Shown here one piece after another: positions 45,031 through 53,097 of a DNA stretch of 53,097 nt (positions are counted from its first letter, which is position 1; every line of letters starts with the position of its first letter). This stretch comes from Planctomycetaceae bacterium. Lineage in GTDB: Bacteria > Planctomycetota > Planctomycetia > Planctomycetales > Planctomycetaceae. The position numbers and the translations under genes were made by a program. The notes below the pieces were generated by a model. It was not told the origin of the DNA and ran no database searches. It saw nothing but the letters and a program-made list of their open reading frames with translations. The stretch covers positions 1 through 53,097 of the forward strand of contig JAQWSQ010000188.1 in NCBI GenBank assembly GCA_029243145.1, read 5' to 3'.

Positions 45031-46341
45031 ATGATTCGCAACTGGTGTCTTCACGGATTGACGATTTTCGCGGTACTGATTTCAGCTTCGGTCTTGCCAG
45101 CTCAAGATGAAAAGAAAAAAGAGAGCGACGCGGCTGCTGAAACCAAGGAAGACAAGTCCGAAAAGCCCAAGGAGAAAGAAGAAGAGAAGAAGCCGGAAAA
45201 GAAAGAACTCAAACTCTCTGGAGTATTCGTCTCTGACGATGTGACGGAAATTATTCTTCGCCCAGAAGCTTGGGCCTCTCTCAAAGTGAAAGAGGCGATT
45301 GCTCATGGCACTCAAGTGGGCTCTGAAGATGTCATCCTGCAATTAGAGACGGAAGACATTGACCGCAAAATCGAAGATTTACGTCGGTCGCAATATGCGG
45401 CCAGTCTTTCCTTGAAACTCGCTCAGGAAGAATTGGAATTTGCGGATAAGACATTCCCAATGGATCGCAAAATTACCGAGCGCACACGTCAACACGCCAA
45501 AGAAGATCTGGAATACTATCTCAAAGTCACTCTACCGAACTCGAAAGAATCTGCCGCGCAATCATTGCAGAATTCCAAATACCGCTTGGAGTATGTGAAC
45601 GAAGAGTTGGAACAACTGACAAAAATGTATGAGGAAGATGATCTGACCGAAGAGACAGAAGAGATTATTTTATTGCGAGCCAAACGTGATGTGGAAGAGA
45701 TGAAGCAGTTTGTCGAACGATCAGAAGAACGAACCAAAAGAACATTGGCCGTCGACATCCCGCGACAGAAAGAGCAAACCGAAGAGAAGACGCAGAAAAC
45801 CTTGCTGGAAACTGAAAAAAGTCTCGCCTCGCAAGAAATCAACATGCGGCGGAAGCAGCACGATCTCGATCAACAACAAATCACCTTTGATCGTGCTCAG
45901 GAACAATTGGAAGAATTGGTTCAAGATCGTAATTTGCTGACTGTGACTGCTCCCACAGAAGGGATTGTGTATTACGGCCAAGCGAGTCGGGGTAAGTGGG
46001 CTCAAGTCGCCACGATGGACAAAGCCCTTCGTCCGGGAGGAAGCGTGAGTGCTAACCAGGTCATTATGTCGATTGTGAATCCCGGTCCGGTTTCATTACT
46101 CATCGATGTCCCGGAAGACAAACTCAAAGATCTTGCAGTCGGTTTGGAAGGTCACGTGGTGCCCACGGCGTTTCCTGATGTGAAAATCTTTGCCAAAGTT
46201 TCCAGCATTTCGTTGGTTCCCATTAGTCCCGGGACGTTTGATGGTAAAGTCACGCTGACTTTAAAGCAGCGTCCTGACCGTTTGATGCCCGGCATGACTG
46301 CTAATTTCGTCGTCAAACTTAAAGACGAGAAAAAGGAATAA
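45031..46341 (+). CDS. HlyD/MacA-like periplasmic adaptor protein
   Basis: A 436-residue exported protein. The signal peptide (to about VLPAQ) is followed by a highly charged Lys/Glu region (45-65), a barrel-sandwich strand (LAVGLEG-like in the C-terminal half) and a long coiled coil between about 110 and 300 (QLETEDIDRKIEDLRRSQ). The lipoyl-like half appears as LLTVTAPTEGIVYYGQ. The usual partner ABC permease or outer-membrane channel is absent; instead the next gene, six bases downstream, is a squalene-cyclase-repeat protein. Confidence 0.85.
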   Translation: MIRNWCLHGLTIFAVLISASVLPAQDEKKKESDAAAETKEDKSEKPKEKEEEKKPEKKELKLSGVFVSDDVTEIILRPEAWASLKVKEAIAHGTQVGSEDVILQLETEDIDRKIEDLRRSQYAASLSLKLAQEELEFADKTFPMDRKITERTRQHAKEDLEYYLKVTLPNSKESAAQSLQNSKYRLEYVNEELEQLTKMYEEDDLTEETEEIILLRAKRDVEEMKQFVERSEERTKRTLAVDIPRQKEQTEEKTQKTLLETEKSLASQEINMRRKQHDLDQQQITFDRAQEQLEELVQDRNLLTVTAPTEGIVYYGQASRGKWAQVATMDKALRPGGSVSANQVIMSIVNPGPVSLLIDVPEDKLKDLAVGLEGHVVPTAFPDVKIFAKVSSISLVPISPGTFDGKVTLTLKQRPDRLMPGMTANFVVKLKDEKKE

Positions 46342-46346
46342 ACGCG

Positions 46347-47579
46347 ATGGAGCGAACACTTTATTTCCGACTTGTTGGCTGCGCGGTCATCTTGGGGTTC
46401 AGCCTTTCGGTCTCGGCAGAAGATCCTGAACCGAAAGTTTCGGAGTCTTCCCAGAAGCCTTCTTGGATCGAGTCTGTTCCCAAAGCGGCGCCGATTGATC
46501 CCATTTCACGTGAGACCATTCAGGAATCGATTGATCAGGGGGTTGCCTTCCTGCTCGGCTTTCAGAATAAGGATGGGTCGTGGGGTTCGGCGACGCGCAC
46601 CAAAGGGCTCAATATTTATGCTCCTATTCCCGGTGCGCATCACGGCTTTCGTGCTGCCGTAACATCGCTGTGCGTTTCGGCGCTCATTGAAACCGGAGGC
46701 GATGCTCCCGAGGTGATCAAGGCCATTGATCAGGGAGAGGCATGGCTGTTTGCTAATCTCCTGCGCGTGCGCCGCGCATCGGGTGATGCCATGTACAATG
46801 TCTGGGCACATGCTTACGCGTTGGAGGTTTTGGCAAAACTGCATCATCGAGCCAAGGGGAACGAGGAGAAGTTGGCGACGATTTCCAAACTGGTTGAAGA
46901 CCAGTTTCTCAAGTTAGGCAAATACGAATCGGTGGACGGGGGCTGGGGATACTACGATTTTCGTTATCAAACCAAGCAACCCTCCAGCAGTTCGATCAGT
47001 TTTGTGAATGCAGCCGTGCTCGTTGCATTCGATGAAATCAAGCAGGCGGGATACACACCTCCTGAGAGGTTGGTCACGCGGGCGATCAAATCGACCAGAC
47101 GGCAGCAGTTGCCGGGTTATACCTATTTGTATGGCGAGTATTTGAAGGCACGACCCGTGTATGGAATTAACCGTCCGGGTGGTTCTCTGGGACGATCACA
47201 AGCCTGTAATCTGGCATTGAGGTTGTGGGGAGCCGAAGACATCACCGGCGAAGTGATCACAGCCTGGCAACATCGTTTGTATTCTCGCAATGGTTGGCTC
47301 GACATCGGTCGCAAACGACCAATCCCACACGAAGCCTGGTTTTCAGTGGCCGGTTATTTCTACTACTTTGGACACTACTACGCCGCCAAGAGTTTTTATC
47401 TGGTTCCCAAAGAAGCCGACCGGACTTTGTTCCAAACTCATATGGCAAAGCTCATGCTCGACCGGCAAGAGAAAGATGGTAGTTGGTGGGATTACCCGTT
47501 CTACAATTACCACCAACCGTACGGAACTGCCTATGCTCTGATGATTATGCAACGCTGTTTGCCAGCCGGAACGGAGTGA
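46347..47579 (+). CDS. Secreted squalene-hopene-cyclase-repeat protein
   Basis: A 410-residue exported protein with a signal peptide (VILGFSLSVSAEDP) and an alpha/alpha-toroid of prenyltransferase/squalene-oxidase repeats. Characteristic QDGSWG-like turns are NKDGSWGSATR, ESVDGGWGYYD and QEKDGSWWDYP. The catalytic DXDD motif of real squalene cyclases is not visible, so it is more likely a binding or structural protein, as are many planctomycete members. It starts six bases after the adaptor gene and ends three bases before an AlkD-like gene: one operon. Confidence 0.88.
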   Translation: MERTLYFRLVGCAVILGFSLSVSAEDPEPKVSESSQKPSWIESVPKAAPIDPISRETIQESIDQGVAFLLGFQNKDGSWGSATRTKGLNIYAPIPGAHHGFRAAVTSLCVSALIETGGDAPEVIKAIDQGEAWLFANLLRVRRASGDAMYNVWAHAYALEVLAKLHHRAKGNEEKLATISKLVEDQFLKLGKYESVDGGWGYYDFRYQTKQPSSSSISFVNAAVLVAFDEIKQAGYTPPERLVTRAIKSTRRQQLPGYTYLYGEYLKARPVYGINRPGGSLGRSQACNLALRLWGAEDITGEVITAWQHRLYSRNGWLDIGRKRPIPHEAWFSVAGYFYYFGHYYAAKSFYLVPKEADRTLFQTHMAKLMLDRQEKDGSWWDYPFYNYHQPYGTAYALMIMQRCLPAGTE

Positions 47580-47582
47580 GGT

Positions 47583-48290
47583 ATGAACGCTCAATCCATT
47601 CTCAAGAAGCTGAAATCACTCGGTGCTGATCGCTATTGCAGTACATTGAAAAGACACGGCGTTGTCGGGCCAGTGTACGGCGTCAAAATTGAAGACTTGA
47701 AGAAGATTCAAAAACAGGTCGGCAACGATCACGATCTCGCACTCGACTTGTACGATTCGGGAGTTTACGACGCCATGTATCTGGCCGGCTTACTGGCCGA
47801 CAGTCAGAAAATAACGAAGACTCTCTTGAGAAAATGGTTGAAGCAGGCAACAAGTCCGACGCTGCAAGAATATACGATCCCAGGTTTGGCAGCAGAGAGC
47901 AAACATGGTCACGATCTTGCCATCGAATGGATGGCAAGCACCAAGGAAGAAGTCGCGGTGGCTGGCTGGGCAACATTCAGTGGCCTCGTTTCGATCACTG
48001 AGGACGATGCTCTCGACCTCAAAGAAATTAAACAGCTTCTCAAACAGGTAGAGAAGAAGATTCACACATCGCCGAATCGAGTTCGGTATTGGATGAATAA
48101 CTTTGTGATCTCGGTCGCCTGTTATGTCGCTCCGTTAATGGAAACCGCCATTCAATCCGCAGAGAAAATCGGCAAAGTGACCGTCGATATGGGTGAGACC
48201 GCCTGCAAAATTCCCGACGCCGTGCCGTACATTGCGAAGGTCCAGAAGCGCGGTACCATCGGCAAAAAACGCAAATCCGCTCGCTGCTAG
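47583..48290 (+). CDS. DNA alkylation repair (AlkD-like HEAT-repeat) protein
   Basis: A 235-residue all-helical protein of the AlkC/AlkD superfamily (PF08713). It has the typical start ILKKLKSLGADRYCSTLKRHGV and a series of HEAT-like repeats, with TLQEYTIPGLAAESKHGHDLAIEWMAS matching the family's conserved region. AlkD removes 3-methyl- and 7-methylpurines, but many planctomycete members are distant and may lack activity. The basic tail KKRKSARC may bind DNA. Last gene of the adaptor operon; ends TAG. Confidence 0.85.
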   Translation: MNAQSILKKLKSLGADRYCSTLKRHGVVGPVYGVKIEDLKKIQKQVGNDHDLALDLYDSGVYDAMYLAGLLADSQKITKTLLRKWLKQATSPTLQEYTIPGLAAESKHGHDLAIEWMASTKEEVAVAGWATFSGLVSITEDDALDLKEIKQLLKQVEKKIHTSPNRVRYWMNNFVISVACYVAPLMETAIQSAEKIGKVTVDMGETACKIPDAVPYIAKVQKRGTIGKKRKSARC

Positions 48291-48356
48291 CTCATCTTTG
48301 AGGGACTCACCTGATTTGCTATAACTCGGCCTCTTCTTCACTGGCGGAGTTGCATC

Positions 48357-48872
48357 ATGAGCTTCATTACTCCCGAATTGATCATCAGCGGTGTTTCACT
48401 TGCGATCACTCTCTATTTCTGGTTGGTGAAGGCCAGTAATGAGCGTCCCAATCTCGAATTCTTTCAGCTTTCCAACTTTCGCGCGACGTTGAGATCTGTT
48501 CCCGGTCAGGCAGACAGCAAACGCCTTTGTATTTCTCAAATGGATACCGGTGGAGTGCTGGTTGTGAATCAAAGTACACGACAGGATTCTGTTGTTGTCT
48601 TTGATTGTTTTCTTAAGAGCAATGATGCCAATATTCGTGGGGATTGGGGATTTACGGGAGAGGACAAGCCGCCTTGGAATGTCGGTCCGCAATCAACGAT
48701 TGCGATCAGCCCTGCATGCTTCTTCGAAGTCCCTGCTCAGTTTAAAATCCCGGACGATATGACTTTCAAGATGGTGTTCTACACCGCCAGCGGCACTCAA
48801 TTTTCGCACACGTTTACGAAAGAGGCCCCACGATTTCAGGCTGACGAAGATGACTCTCGGAAATCTGCGTGA
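48357..48872 (+). CDS. Unknown membrane-anchored protein
   Basis: A 171-residue protein with one N-terminal helix (LIISGVSLAITLYFWLV) and a beta-rich extracytoplasmic or cytoplasmic domain (VVVFDCFLKSN, STIAISPACFFEVP, FKMVFYTASGTQ). The domain looks like an Ig-fold. No family recognised. It stands alone between the adaptor operon and the convergent PL7 gene. The ribosome binding site is weak. Confidence 0.65.
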   Translation: MSFITPELIISGVSLAITLYFWLVKASNERPNLEFFQLSNFRATLRSVPGQADSKRLCISQMDTGGVLVVNQSTRQDSVVVFDCFLKSNDANIRGDWGFTGEDKPPWNVGPQSTIAISPACFFEVPAQFKIPDDMTFKMVFYTASGTQFSHTFTKEAPRFQADEDDSRKSA

Positions 48873-48909
48873 CTGCGTTTTGTTAATTCATTGTGCTTGA
48901 AGAGAGATC

Positions 48910-49647
48910 TCAATTTGTGTGTGAGATTTTTATTCGCGTGATGGCCACTTCTGCGTAGGCATTTGGCAGATCGCCTTTGCGAGTGTTGGATTGCGTATAG
49001 CACCCCGCTTTGAAGTAACAACCTGGCCGTGACACTTTCCAAGAAAATTTCAATTGAGAATTGTAGAAGACTTTAATCTCTCCCTCTTCCGCTACTATTT
49101 TTAAAGTGAACTTTGTTCCCAGTTGATAACGCTTGTCGAGCATGACGCGTTCGAGCTCGTTTCGTTCCACGAATAATTTATGCTGTTCGAGCCGGATCAT
49201 AATCACATCGTCTTCAGAATCATGGATCTGCGCACAAACTACATGTGATTTTTCTTTTGGTAGCTGAGTGATTGCAACCTCCATCTCCAATTCATGGCGT
49301 CCTCCGTCATCAGTGGACCAGGCGATTTCGTCACTGCCATCAGGCAACATCTCTCGAAGCTCTGAACGCGGATAATCAGAATTTCTGGTTCTTGCACCTC
49401 CACAGTGAGCGCGAAAAACCACCGCATCACCCGACTTCGAGACAAAAAATGCGTCCGGATGAGAGTATTTCGAGAGCTTTGGTTGCGCAACTTCCAACGC
49501 CTGTTTGTCTCCTTTGTTACGAAACGGAACTGTGAGTTTCCAGGCTTGAAGATCGAGTACTTGGGCGGGGACCGCTTGTTGTGCGTATACGCAGCTTGTC
49601 ATCGTAAGCGTCAGAAATGCCACAAGTATTCGCATAGGTCGATTCAT
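48910..49647 (-). CDS. Polysaccharide lyase family 7 (alginate lyase-like)
   Basis: A 245-residue exported enzyme. The signal peptide (MRILVAFLTLTMTSCVYAQQ) is followed by a jelly-roll with the three PL7 signatures: RSELREML (R-S/T-E-L-R), QIH in VVCAQIHDSE, and YFKAGCYTQSN (the YFKAGxYxQ strand with the catalytic Tyr). The family cleaves alginate by beta-elimination. ATG 49647 or 49635 is the start; the extension to 49704 lacks support. It lies next to a sulfatase and a DUF3472 gene, consistent with polysaccharide use. Confidence 0.92.
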   Translation of the reverse strand: MNRPMRILVAFLTLTMTSCVYAQQAVPAQVLDLQAWKLTVPFRNKGDKQALEVAQPKLSKYSHPDAFFVSKSGDAVVFRAHCGGARTRNSDYPRSELREMLPDGSDEIAWSTDDGGRHELEMEVAITQLPKEKSHVVCAQIHDSEDDVIMIRLEQHKLFVERNELERVMLDKRYQLGTKFTLKIVAEEGEIKVFYNSQLKFSWKVSRPGCYFKAGCYTQSNTRKGDLPNAYAEVAITRIKISHTN

Positions 49648-49749
49648 TGTTTTGGGGGAGATGTTTTCTCTACCAGCGGAGATGAGAAGTGAAAAGAAAT
49701 TCAAGTCATCGCAAATAGGCAGTTGCGTGATCGAATGCGATTCAGACTT

Positions 49750-51252
49750 TTACTTCGGTTGATCCCACAAACGATAAGGGTCGTCGAGAGTTTGCATTTT
49801 CTCCAGCAGCAGCGCCTCCATCTCGGCTAGCTTCTTGGCGAAACGAGGATCGCCGGCCAAGTTCGTTTGATGCGGTTGTGGCTTAATGCCCGTGAGACTC
49901 TTCACCTGGTCAGCATGATGCTCGGGCAGAAACTCGTGCGGGTTTTCGGTGAGGTTAAACAACTGAGTCTCGCGGACTTTGCCGTCGAGTACATCGTACT
50001 TGATCAGCTTCCAATCCCCTTTGCGAACGCATCGCATCCCCGGCTTGGTTCCTCCACAATAGACACCAAACAGTGTGTCACGAACAGTTTTCTGGGTTCC
50101 TTCCAAGACCGAACGGAAGCTGGTCCCTTCGTTCGTTTTAGGAGCATTGATGCCTGCGATATCGCAGAGCGTCGCTAATGTGTCGAGCAGGTAAATGTTT
50201 CCGGTGCCGCGTACGCCGGCGGGAACTCCCGGACCTTTGACGATATAGGGAACACGCCAAGTGTGCTCGTAGAGGTTTTGTTTTCCCTGTAAGCCGTGGC
50301 GCCCGATGGCCATGCCGTGATCGGCGGTGTAGATAATCCAGGTGTTGTTGATCTCTCCTGTCTTTTCGAGTTGTTTCAGGACTCGCCCAATTTGAATGTC
50401 GATATTCTCGCTGCACGCGAACTCGCGCCCTAGTTCGTTGCGAATGGTTCGTTCATCGCGGCGTTCCCAAACTCCCGAGACGTCCACTTCGTCGCGTAAG
50501 CCGGGGTGGCCATGGTGGAACGGATGTTCTGGTAAATAATTGACAGGTAACTGTGGTTGTAACGGATTTGCCGCAGGCAGAGAGTTTTTGTCGGTATGGT
50601 TGACGGCTCCGTATTTTTTGAGAAGTTCGGGAGTCCCGTCGCGTGTGTCGTGAGGATGTGAGAAACCGTAATAAATCAGGAATGGGTTTTCATCGTGACC
50701 GGCTTCACGATGCTTGAGATAATCCATCACCTGGTCGCCGTGCCATTCGCTTCCGCTTTCGGCAGTCCCCCCACGTTTGGTGGCATCTTTGCGGATGGTG
50801 AAAAGTTTGTTGGCTGCTTCGTAACTGTTCCCTTTTTTGCAGGTCCGCATGGTGTCATAGCCGGCGTTATTGAAGACGGCCGCCATGGTGGAGTCCGCCA
50901 GATCGGGTGGGACGAGACTTTTGTTACCCTCATTAGGGTGGTTTTTGCGATTTCTTTTTCCGGGAAGATGCCAAACGGTACGTCCCGACATGATCATGTG
51001 ACGCGATGGTGTGCAAACTGCACCACTCCACGATCCCATTTGATAGGCCGTGTCGAGAACGGTTCCTTCTCGAGCCAAACGGTCGATGTTAGGCGTGTCC
51101 AACTTTGATTCAGGATTATAAACCTTCAAATCGAAGGGGGATTGATCATCGACAAGAATAAACAAAATGTTCGGGCGTTTGGCCGCATTTGCATCGACAG
51201 ACAGCAAACCACAAACGACAAAACAAAACAGTGAAGTGAGCAACTTTTTCAT
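49750..51252 (-). CDS. Sulfatase (formylglycine-dependent)
   Basis: A 500-residue exported type I sulfatase. The signal peptide (LLTSLFCFVVCGLLSVDANA) is followed by NILFILVDDQSP with the Asp pair for Ca, the active-site C-T-P-S-R in GAVCTPSRHMIMSGR (Cys becomes formylglycine), and DHGMAIGRHGLQGK. A Cys-type site means the anaerobic or FGE maturase is needed, encoded elsewhere. Substrate is unknown; with the PL7 and DUF3472 genes a sulfated polysaccharide is likely. ATG 51252 (MKKLL) is preferred; ATG 51258 is possible. Confidence 0.95.
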   Translation of the reverse strand: MKKLLTSLFCFVVCGLLSVDANAAKRPNILFILVDDQSPFDLKVYNPESKLDTPNIDRLAREGTVLDTAYQMGSWSGAVCTPSRHMIMSGRTVWHLPGKRNRKNHPNEGNKSLVPPDLADSTMAAVFNNAGYDTMRTCKKGNSYEAANKLFTIRKDATKRGGTAESGSEWHGDQVMDYLKHREAGHDENPFLIYYGFSHPHDTRDGTPELLKKYGAVNHTDKNSLPAANPLQPQLPVNYLPEHPFHHGHPGLRDEVDVSGVWERRDERTIRNELGREFACSENIDIQIGRVLKQLEKTGEINNTWIIYTADHGMAIGRHGLQGKQNLYEHTWRVPYIVKGPGVPAGVRGTGNIYLLDTLATLCDIAGINAPKTNEGTSFRSVLEGTQKTVRDTLFGVYCGGTKPGMRCVRKGDWKLIKYDVLDGKVRETQLFNLTENPHEFLPEHHADQVKSLTGIKPQPHQTNLAGDPRFAKKLAEMEALLLEKMQTLDDPYRLWDQPK

Positions 51253-51416
51253 AATCAATCACATCCTAAGCGAAAAGGAGAAATCTCTATTTTCAGTATG
51301 ATTTGGTGGAATACAGAATACCAGCAGGATTTACGAGATGATCATTATTCGTAACGTATCCAAAATTCCGATTGATGGAATGAAATCGCAACAAGAGTGC
51401 TCGGGGACTCGAGTGG

Positions 51417-53096
51417 CTACGGATTGGAAGTAAGTGTTTCGGATGACCAGAATTGGCCTTCTGAGTTTTTCAGCAAGAGTCGGACATAAAGAGGTCTCTT
51501 TGTTTTGAGACCTTCGATGGAAAATTGGTTATTGACCGCTTCCACAGTTTTCATCTGGGCGTTGTGTTCCCAGCGATCTGCGAATGTAAGTCCTTCTTTG
51601 CTTCCCCAATAAACGGTGACTTGCGGATCTTTTCCGGCATTGCGGATGCGAAATTGAAGCTCGGCTCCAGAGTTAGAACGAGTCAACTTTTCGGCGATGA
51701 TTTCACACGGTATCGTTTGCAGAAACTCAAGGTCAGCGGGATCCAGAAAATCGACTTGTGGTTTCTTTCTGGAAGGAGTTAACCGAATGTCTCTTCCTTT
51801 ATTGGGGGGTCTACGGAAAGTCCAGCCTCCCGTTTGCAAATAAAACCAACCGTCTTGTGTGACTCCTCTGTCCGTATGTGTCAGATTCGTTTCGCGATCG
51901 ATGTTTCCGTTCTGCATTTGATCGAGAGGGGAGAGGCGATTCTTGTCGTCTATGACCCAACCGCGGTAACGCATCCGTCGTTCCACATGCCCTGTTCTTT
52001 GGACTGCTGCAGGACCGGGAACTTCGACAAAACTACCGACCCAGAGTGATTGTAATGGTTTGTTTTTATGAAATTTCTTTCCCGCTCCGAAGAATCGCCA
52101 CCGCTTTTCATCAGCCGCATAAAAGTAGCTGAAATAGGTGTCGTAAACTTCGCCAGATTCAAATCGAAGAGCGATCGCCTGTCGTTGCTCTTGCCGTCCT
52201 GCAAGAGGTTCCCAATCACGAATTTTCACGCCCGTCCCTTCATGCCCGAATCCGTTAAAAGAAGCCGTTGGGTTACCGATTCCGATCAAGTGAGACAGCT
52301 GCTCGATGGGAGGTTCCGGTTCACCGCGTCCGTAAGACCACAATGAGAAGTTGAAACTCTTATTGACGCGACCATCGGCAAGCCAACTCGGACCGTAATA
52401 ACCGAACGGTGTTGTAATCGGGCAGTAAAAACCCAACGCATTTGGGACTGCATCCATTTCCATGATCCACAGGCGGACGTTGCCAGAAGCCTTCGAGCTG
52501 GAGAACTTTGTGTGAGCTGCCGCTGGACGCCAGCGTTTACGAATCACGGCTGCCCCTTTTGCGCCTTCACCACTGATTTCGATTTGTTGGAAAGCTGCGC
52601 TCTGGCCAGCTCGTTCACAAATTAGCTTCAAAGAATGTTGCCCCTGCGTGAAAATTTGAAATGAAACTGGTCGACCAGATGTGATCGGTTTACTTTGAGT
52701 ACCTACATTGATCGAAAACTTGGCATTACCAATAAGCGTTGCTTTTACGCGAATCGTGCCCGGCCGAGGAAAAAGTAATCCCCACTCGGCAATGTCTTCG
52801 TTGTCCCATCCGCCAATTTCAGCAAACGAACTTTTTTTGTTGAGTCCGGCAATATCGGGAGTCGCCCCTTGACCATTTGCTTTGAGACCAAGGTTAGGGA
52901 AAAAAGACTCATTCGGTGTGAGAATCAATTTTCCGTCGACCGTCTTTTGAATCATCCAGACTCGTTCGCTATTGTCGGAGTCAGCTACCCACTCGAGTTT
53001 CGAATCGAGTTGACCTTCTCCCCAGAGAGGGCGTAGTGTTAACGCGCCGGATGCCAAGATGAGAAAGGTGATGAGAAAAGATCGAGAGATATTCAT
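51417..53096 (-). CDS. DUF3472 domain secreted protein
   Basis: A 559-residue exported protein. The signal peptide (MNISRSFLITFLILASGALT) is followed by a beta-sandwich region and a DUF3472 domain recognised by IRDWEPLAGRQEQRQAIALR and YFSYFYAADEKRWRFFGAGKKF. The C-terminal part (TSPTVYWGSKEGLTF-like strands) looks like a fibronectin or CBM module. DUF3472 proteins are common in planctomycetes and Bacteroidetes and linked with carbohydrate contexts. The ATG at 53096 is one base from the window edge, so its promoter lies outside. Confidence 0.85.
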   Translation of the reverse strand: MNISRSFLITFLILASGALTLRPLWGEGQLDSKLEWVADSDNSERVWMIQKTVDGKLILTPNESFFPNLGLKANGQGATPDIAGLNKKSSFAEIGGWDNEDIAEWGLLFPRPGTIRVKATLIGNAKFSINVGTQSKPITSGRPVSFQIFTQGQHSLKLICERAGQSAAFQQIEISGEGAKGAAVIRKRWRPAAAHTKFSSSKASGNVRLWIMEMDAVPNALGFYCPITTPFGYYGPSWLADGRVNKSFNFSLWSYGRGEPEPPIEQLSHLIGIGNPTASFNGFGHEGTGVKIRDWEPLAGRQEQRQAIALRFESGEVYDTYFSYFYAADEKRWRFFGAGKKFHKNKPLQSLWVGSFVEVPGPAAVQRTGHVERRMRYRGWVIDDKNRLSPLDQMQNGNIDRETNLTHTDRGVTQDGWFYLQTGGWTFRRPPNKGRDIRLTPSRKKPQVDFLDPADLEFLQTIPCEIIAEKLTRSNSGAELQFRIRNAGKDPQVTVYWGSKEGLTFADRWEHNAQMKTVEAVNNQFSIEGLKTKRPLYVRLLLKNSEGQFWSSETLTSNP

Positions 53097-53097
53097 T

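Noticed and set aside
1..53097. tRNA or rRNA genes in the intergenic regions
   Set aside because: No TTCGANTC-type T-arm with matching acceptor stem was found by eye in the gaps; a tRNAscan run would be decisive.

Overview
The window looks like chromosomal DNA of a planctomycete (phylum Planctomycetota, probably order Planctomycetales), with roughly balanced GC content by eye. Lineage markers are a DUF1559 'prepilin-like' protein followed by a small lipoprotein, an ECF sigma factor paired with a Ser/Thr kinase, a large CxxCH/DUF6797-type secreted protein, a sulfatase, DUF3472 and DUF11 repeat proteins, an Flp pilin, and a short operon with a type III polyketide synthase. Species cannot be fixed from the sequence alone.

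Layout. 1-3.3 kb: the 3' end of a secreted DUF11-repeat protein, then an ECF sigma factor and a Ser/Thr kinase that is cut off just after its catalytic loop and replaced by a small Cys-rich secreted protein. 3.2-12.3 kb: aldo/keto reductase, a winged-helix AAA+ ATPase, folK, an Flp pilin, infA, rnhA, recG, then a DUF1559 gene broken by an in-frame TAG plus its lipoprotein neighbour. 12.3-17.6 kb (mostly minus strand): ExeA-like ATPase, fxsA, dapB, a cupin, queG and a PhyH dioxygenase, with a palindromic repeat element between the last two. 17.9-27.8 kb: a Cys-cluster outer-membrane protein, ygfZ, mdh, bioA, an alpha/beta hydrolase, a methyltransferase / flavoprotein / type III PKS operon, and pepT.

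27.8-36 kb: a GxxExxY (PD-(D/E)XK-like) gene bracketed by two copies of a palindromic repeat; then a TIM-barrel gene and a cytochrome-c/DUF6797-type gene that meet, out of frame, at a run of nine A residues; an M48 metalloprotease split by an in-frame TAG; a hydrolase and a small membrane protein. 36-40.5 kb: groES-groEL, then about 1.2 kb of repeat-rich non-coding DNA and an unknown secreted protein. 40.7-53 kb: a DUF2339 membrane protein, a small HExxH membrane protein, an IscA/ErpA-type Fe-S protein, a DUF493 protein, an adaptor / squalene-cyclase-repeat / AlkD-like operon, an unknown membrane-anchored protein, and an alginate-lyase-like PL7, sulfatase and DUF3472 group suggesting degradation of marine-type polysaccharides.

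Main points of interest: (1) the A9 junction between the TIM-barrel and cytochrome ORFs (slippage, programmed frameshift or indel); (2) the GxxExxY gene with flanking palindromes and an orphan half copy 10 kb away; (3) the kinase truncation with a new secreted gene; (4) two genes with single in-frame TAG codons although TAG is an ordinary terminal stop elsewhere in the window; (5) the compact type III PKS operon; (6) an array of direct and inverted AAGATTCGG copies at about 39.55 kb. No tRNA, rRNA, CRISPR array, transposase or phage gene was seen.
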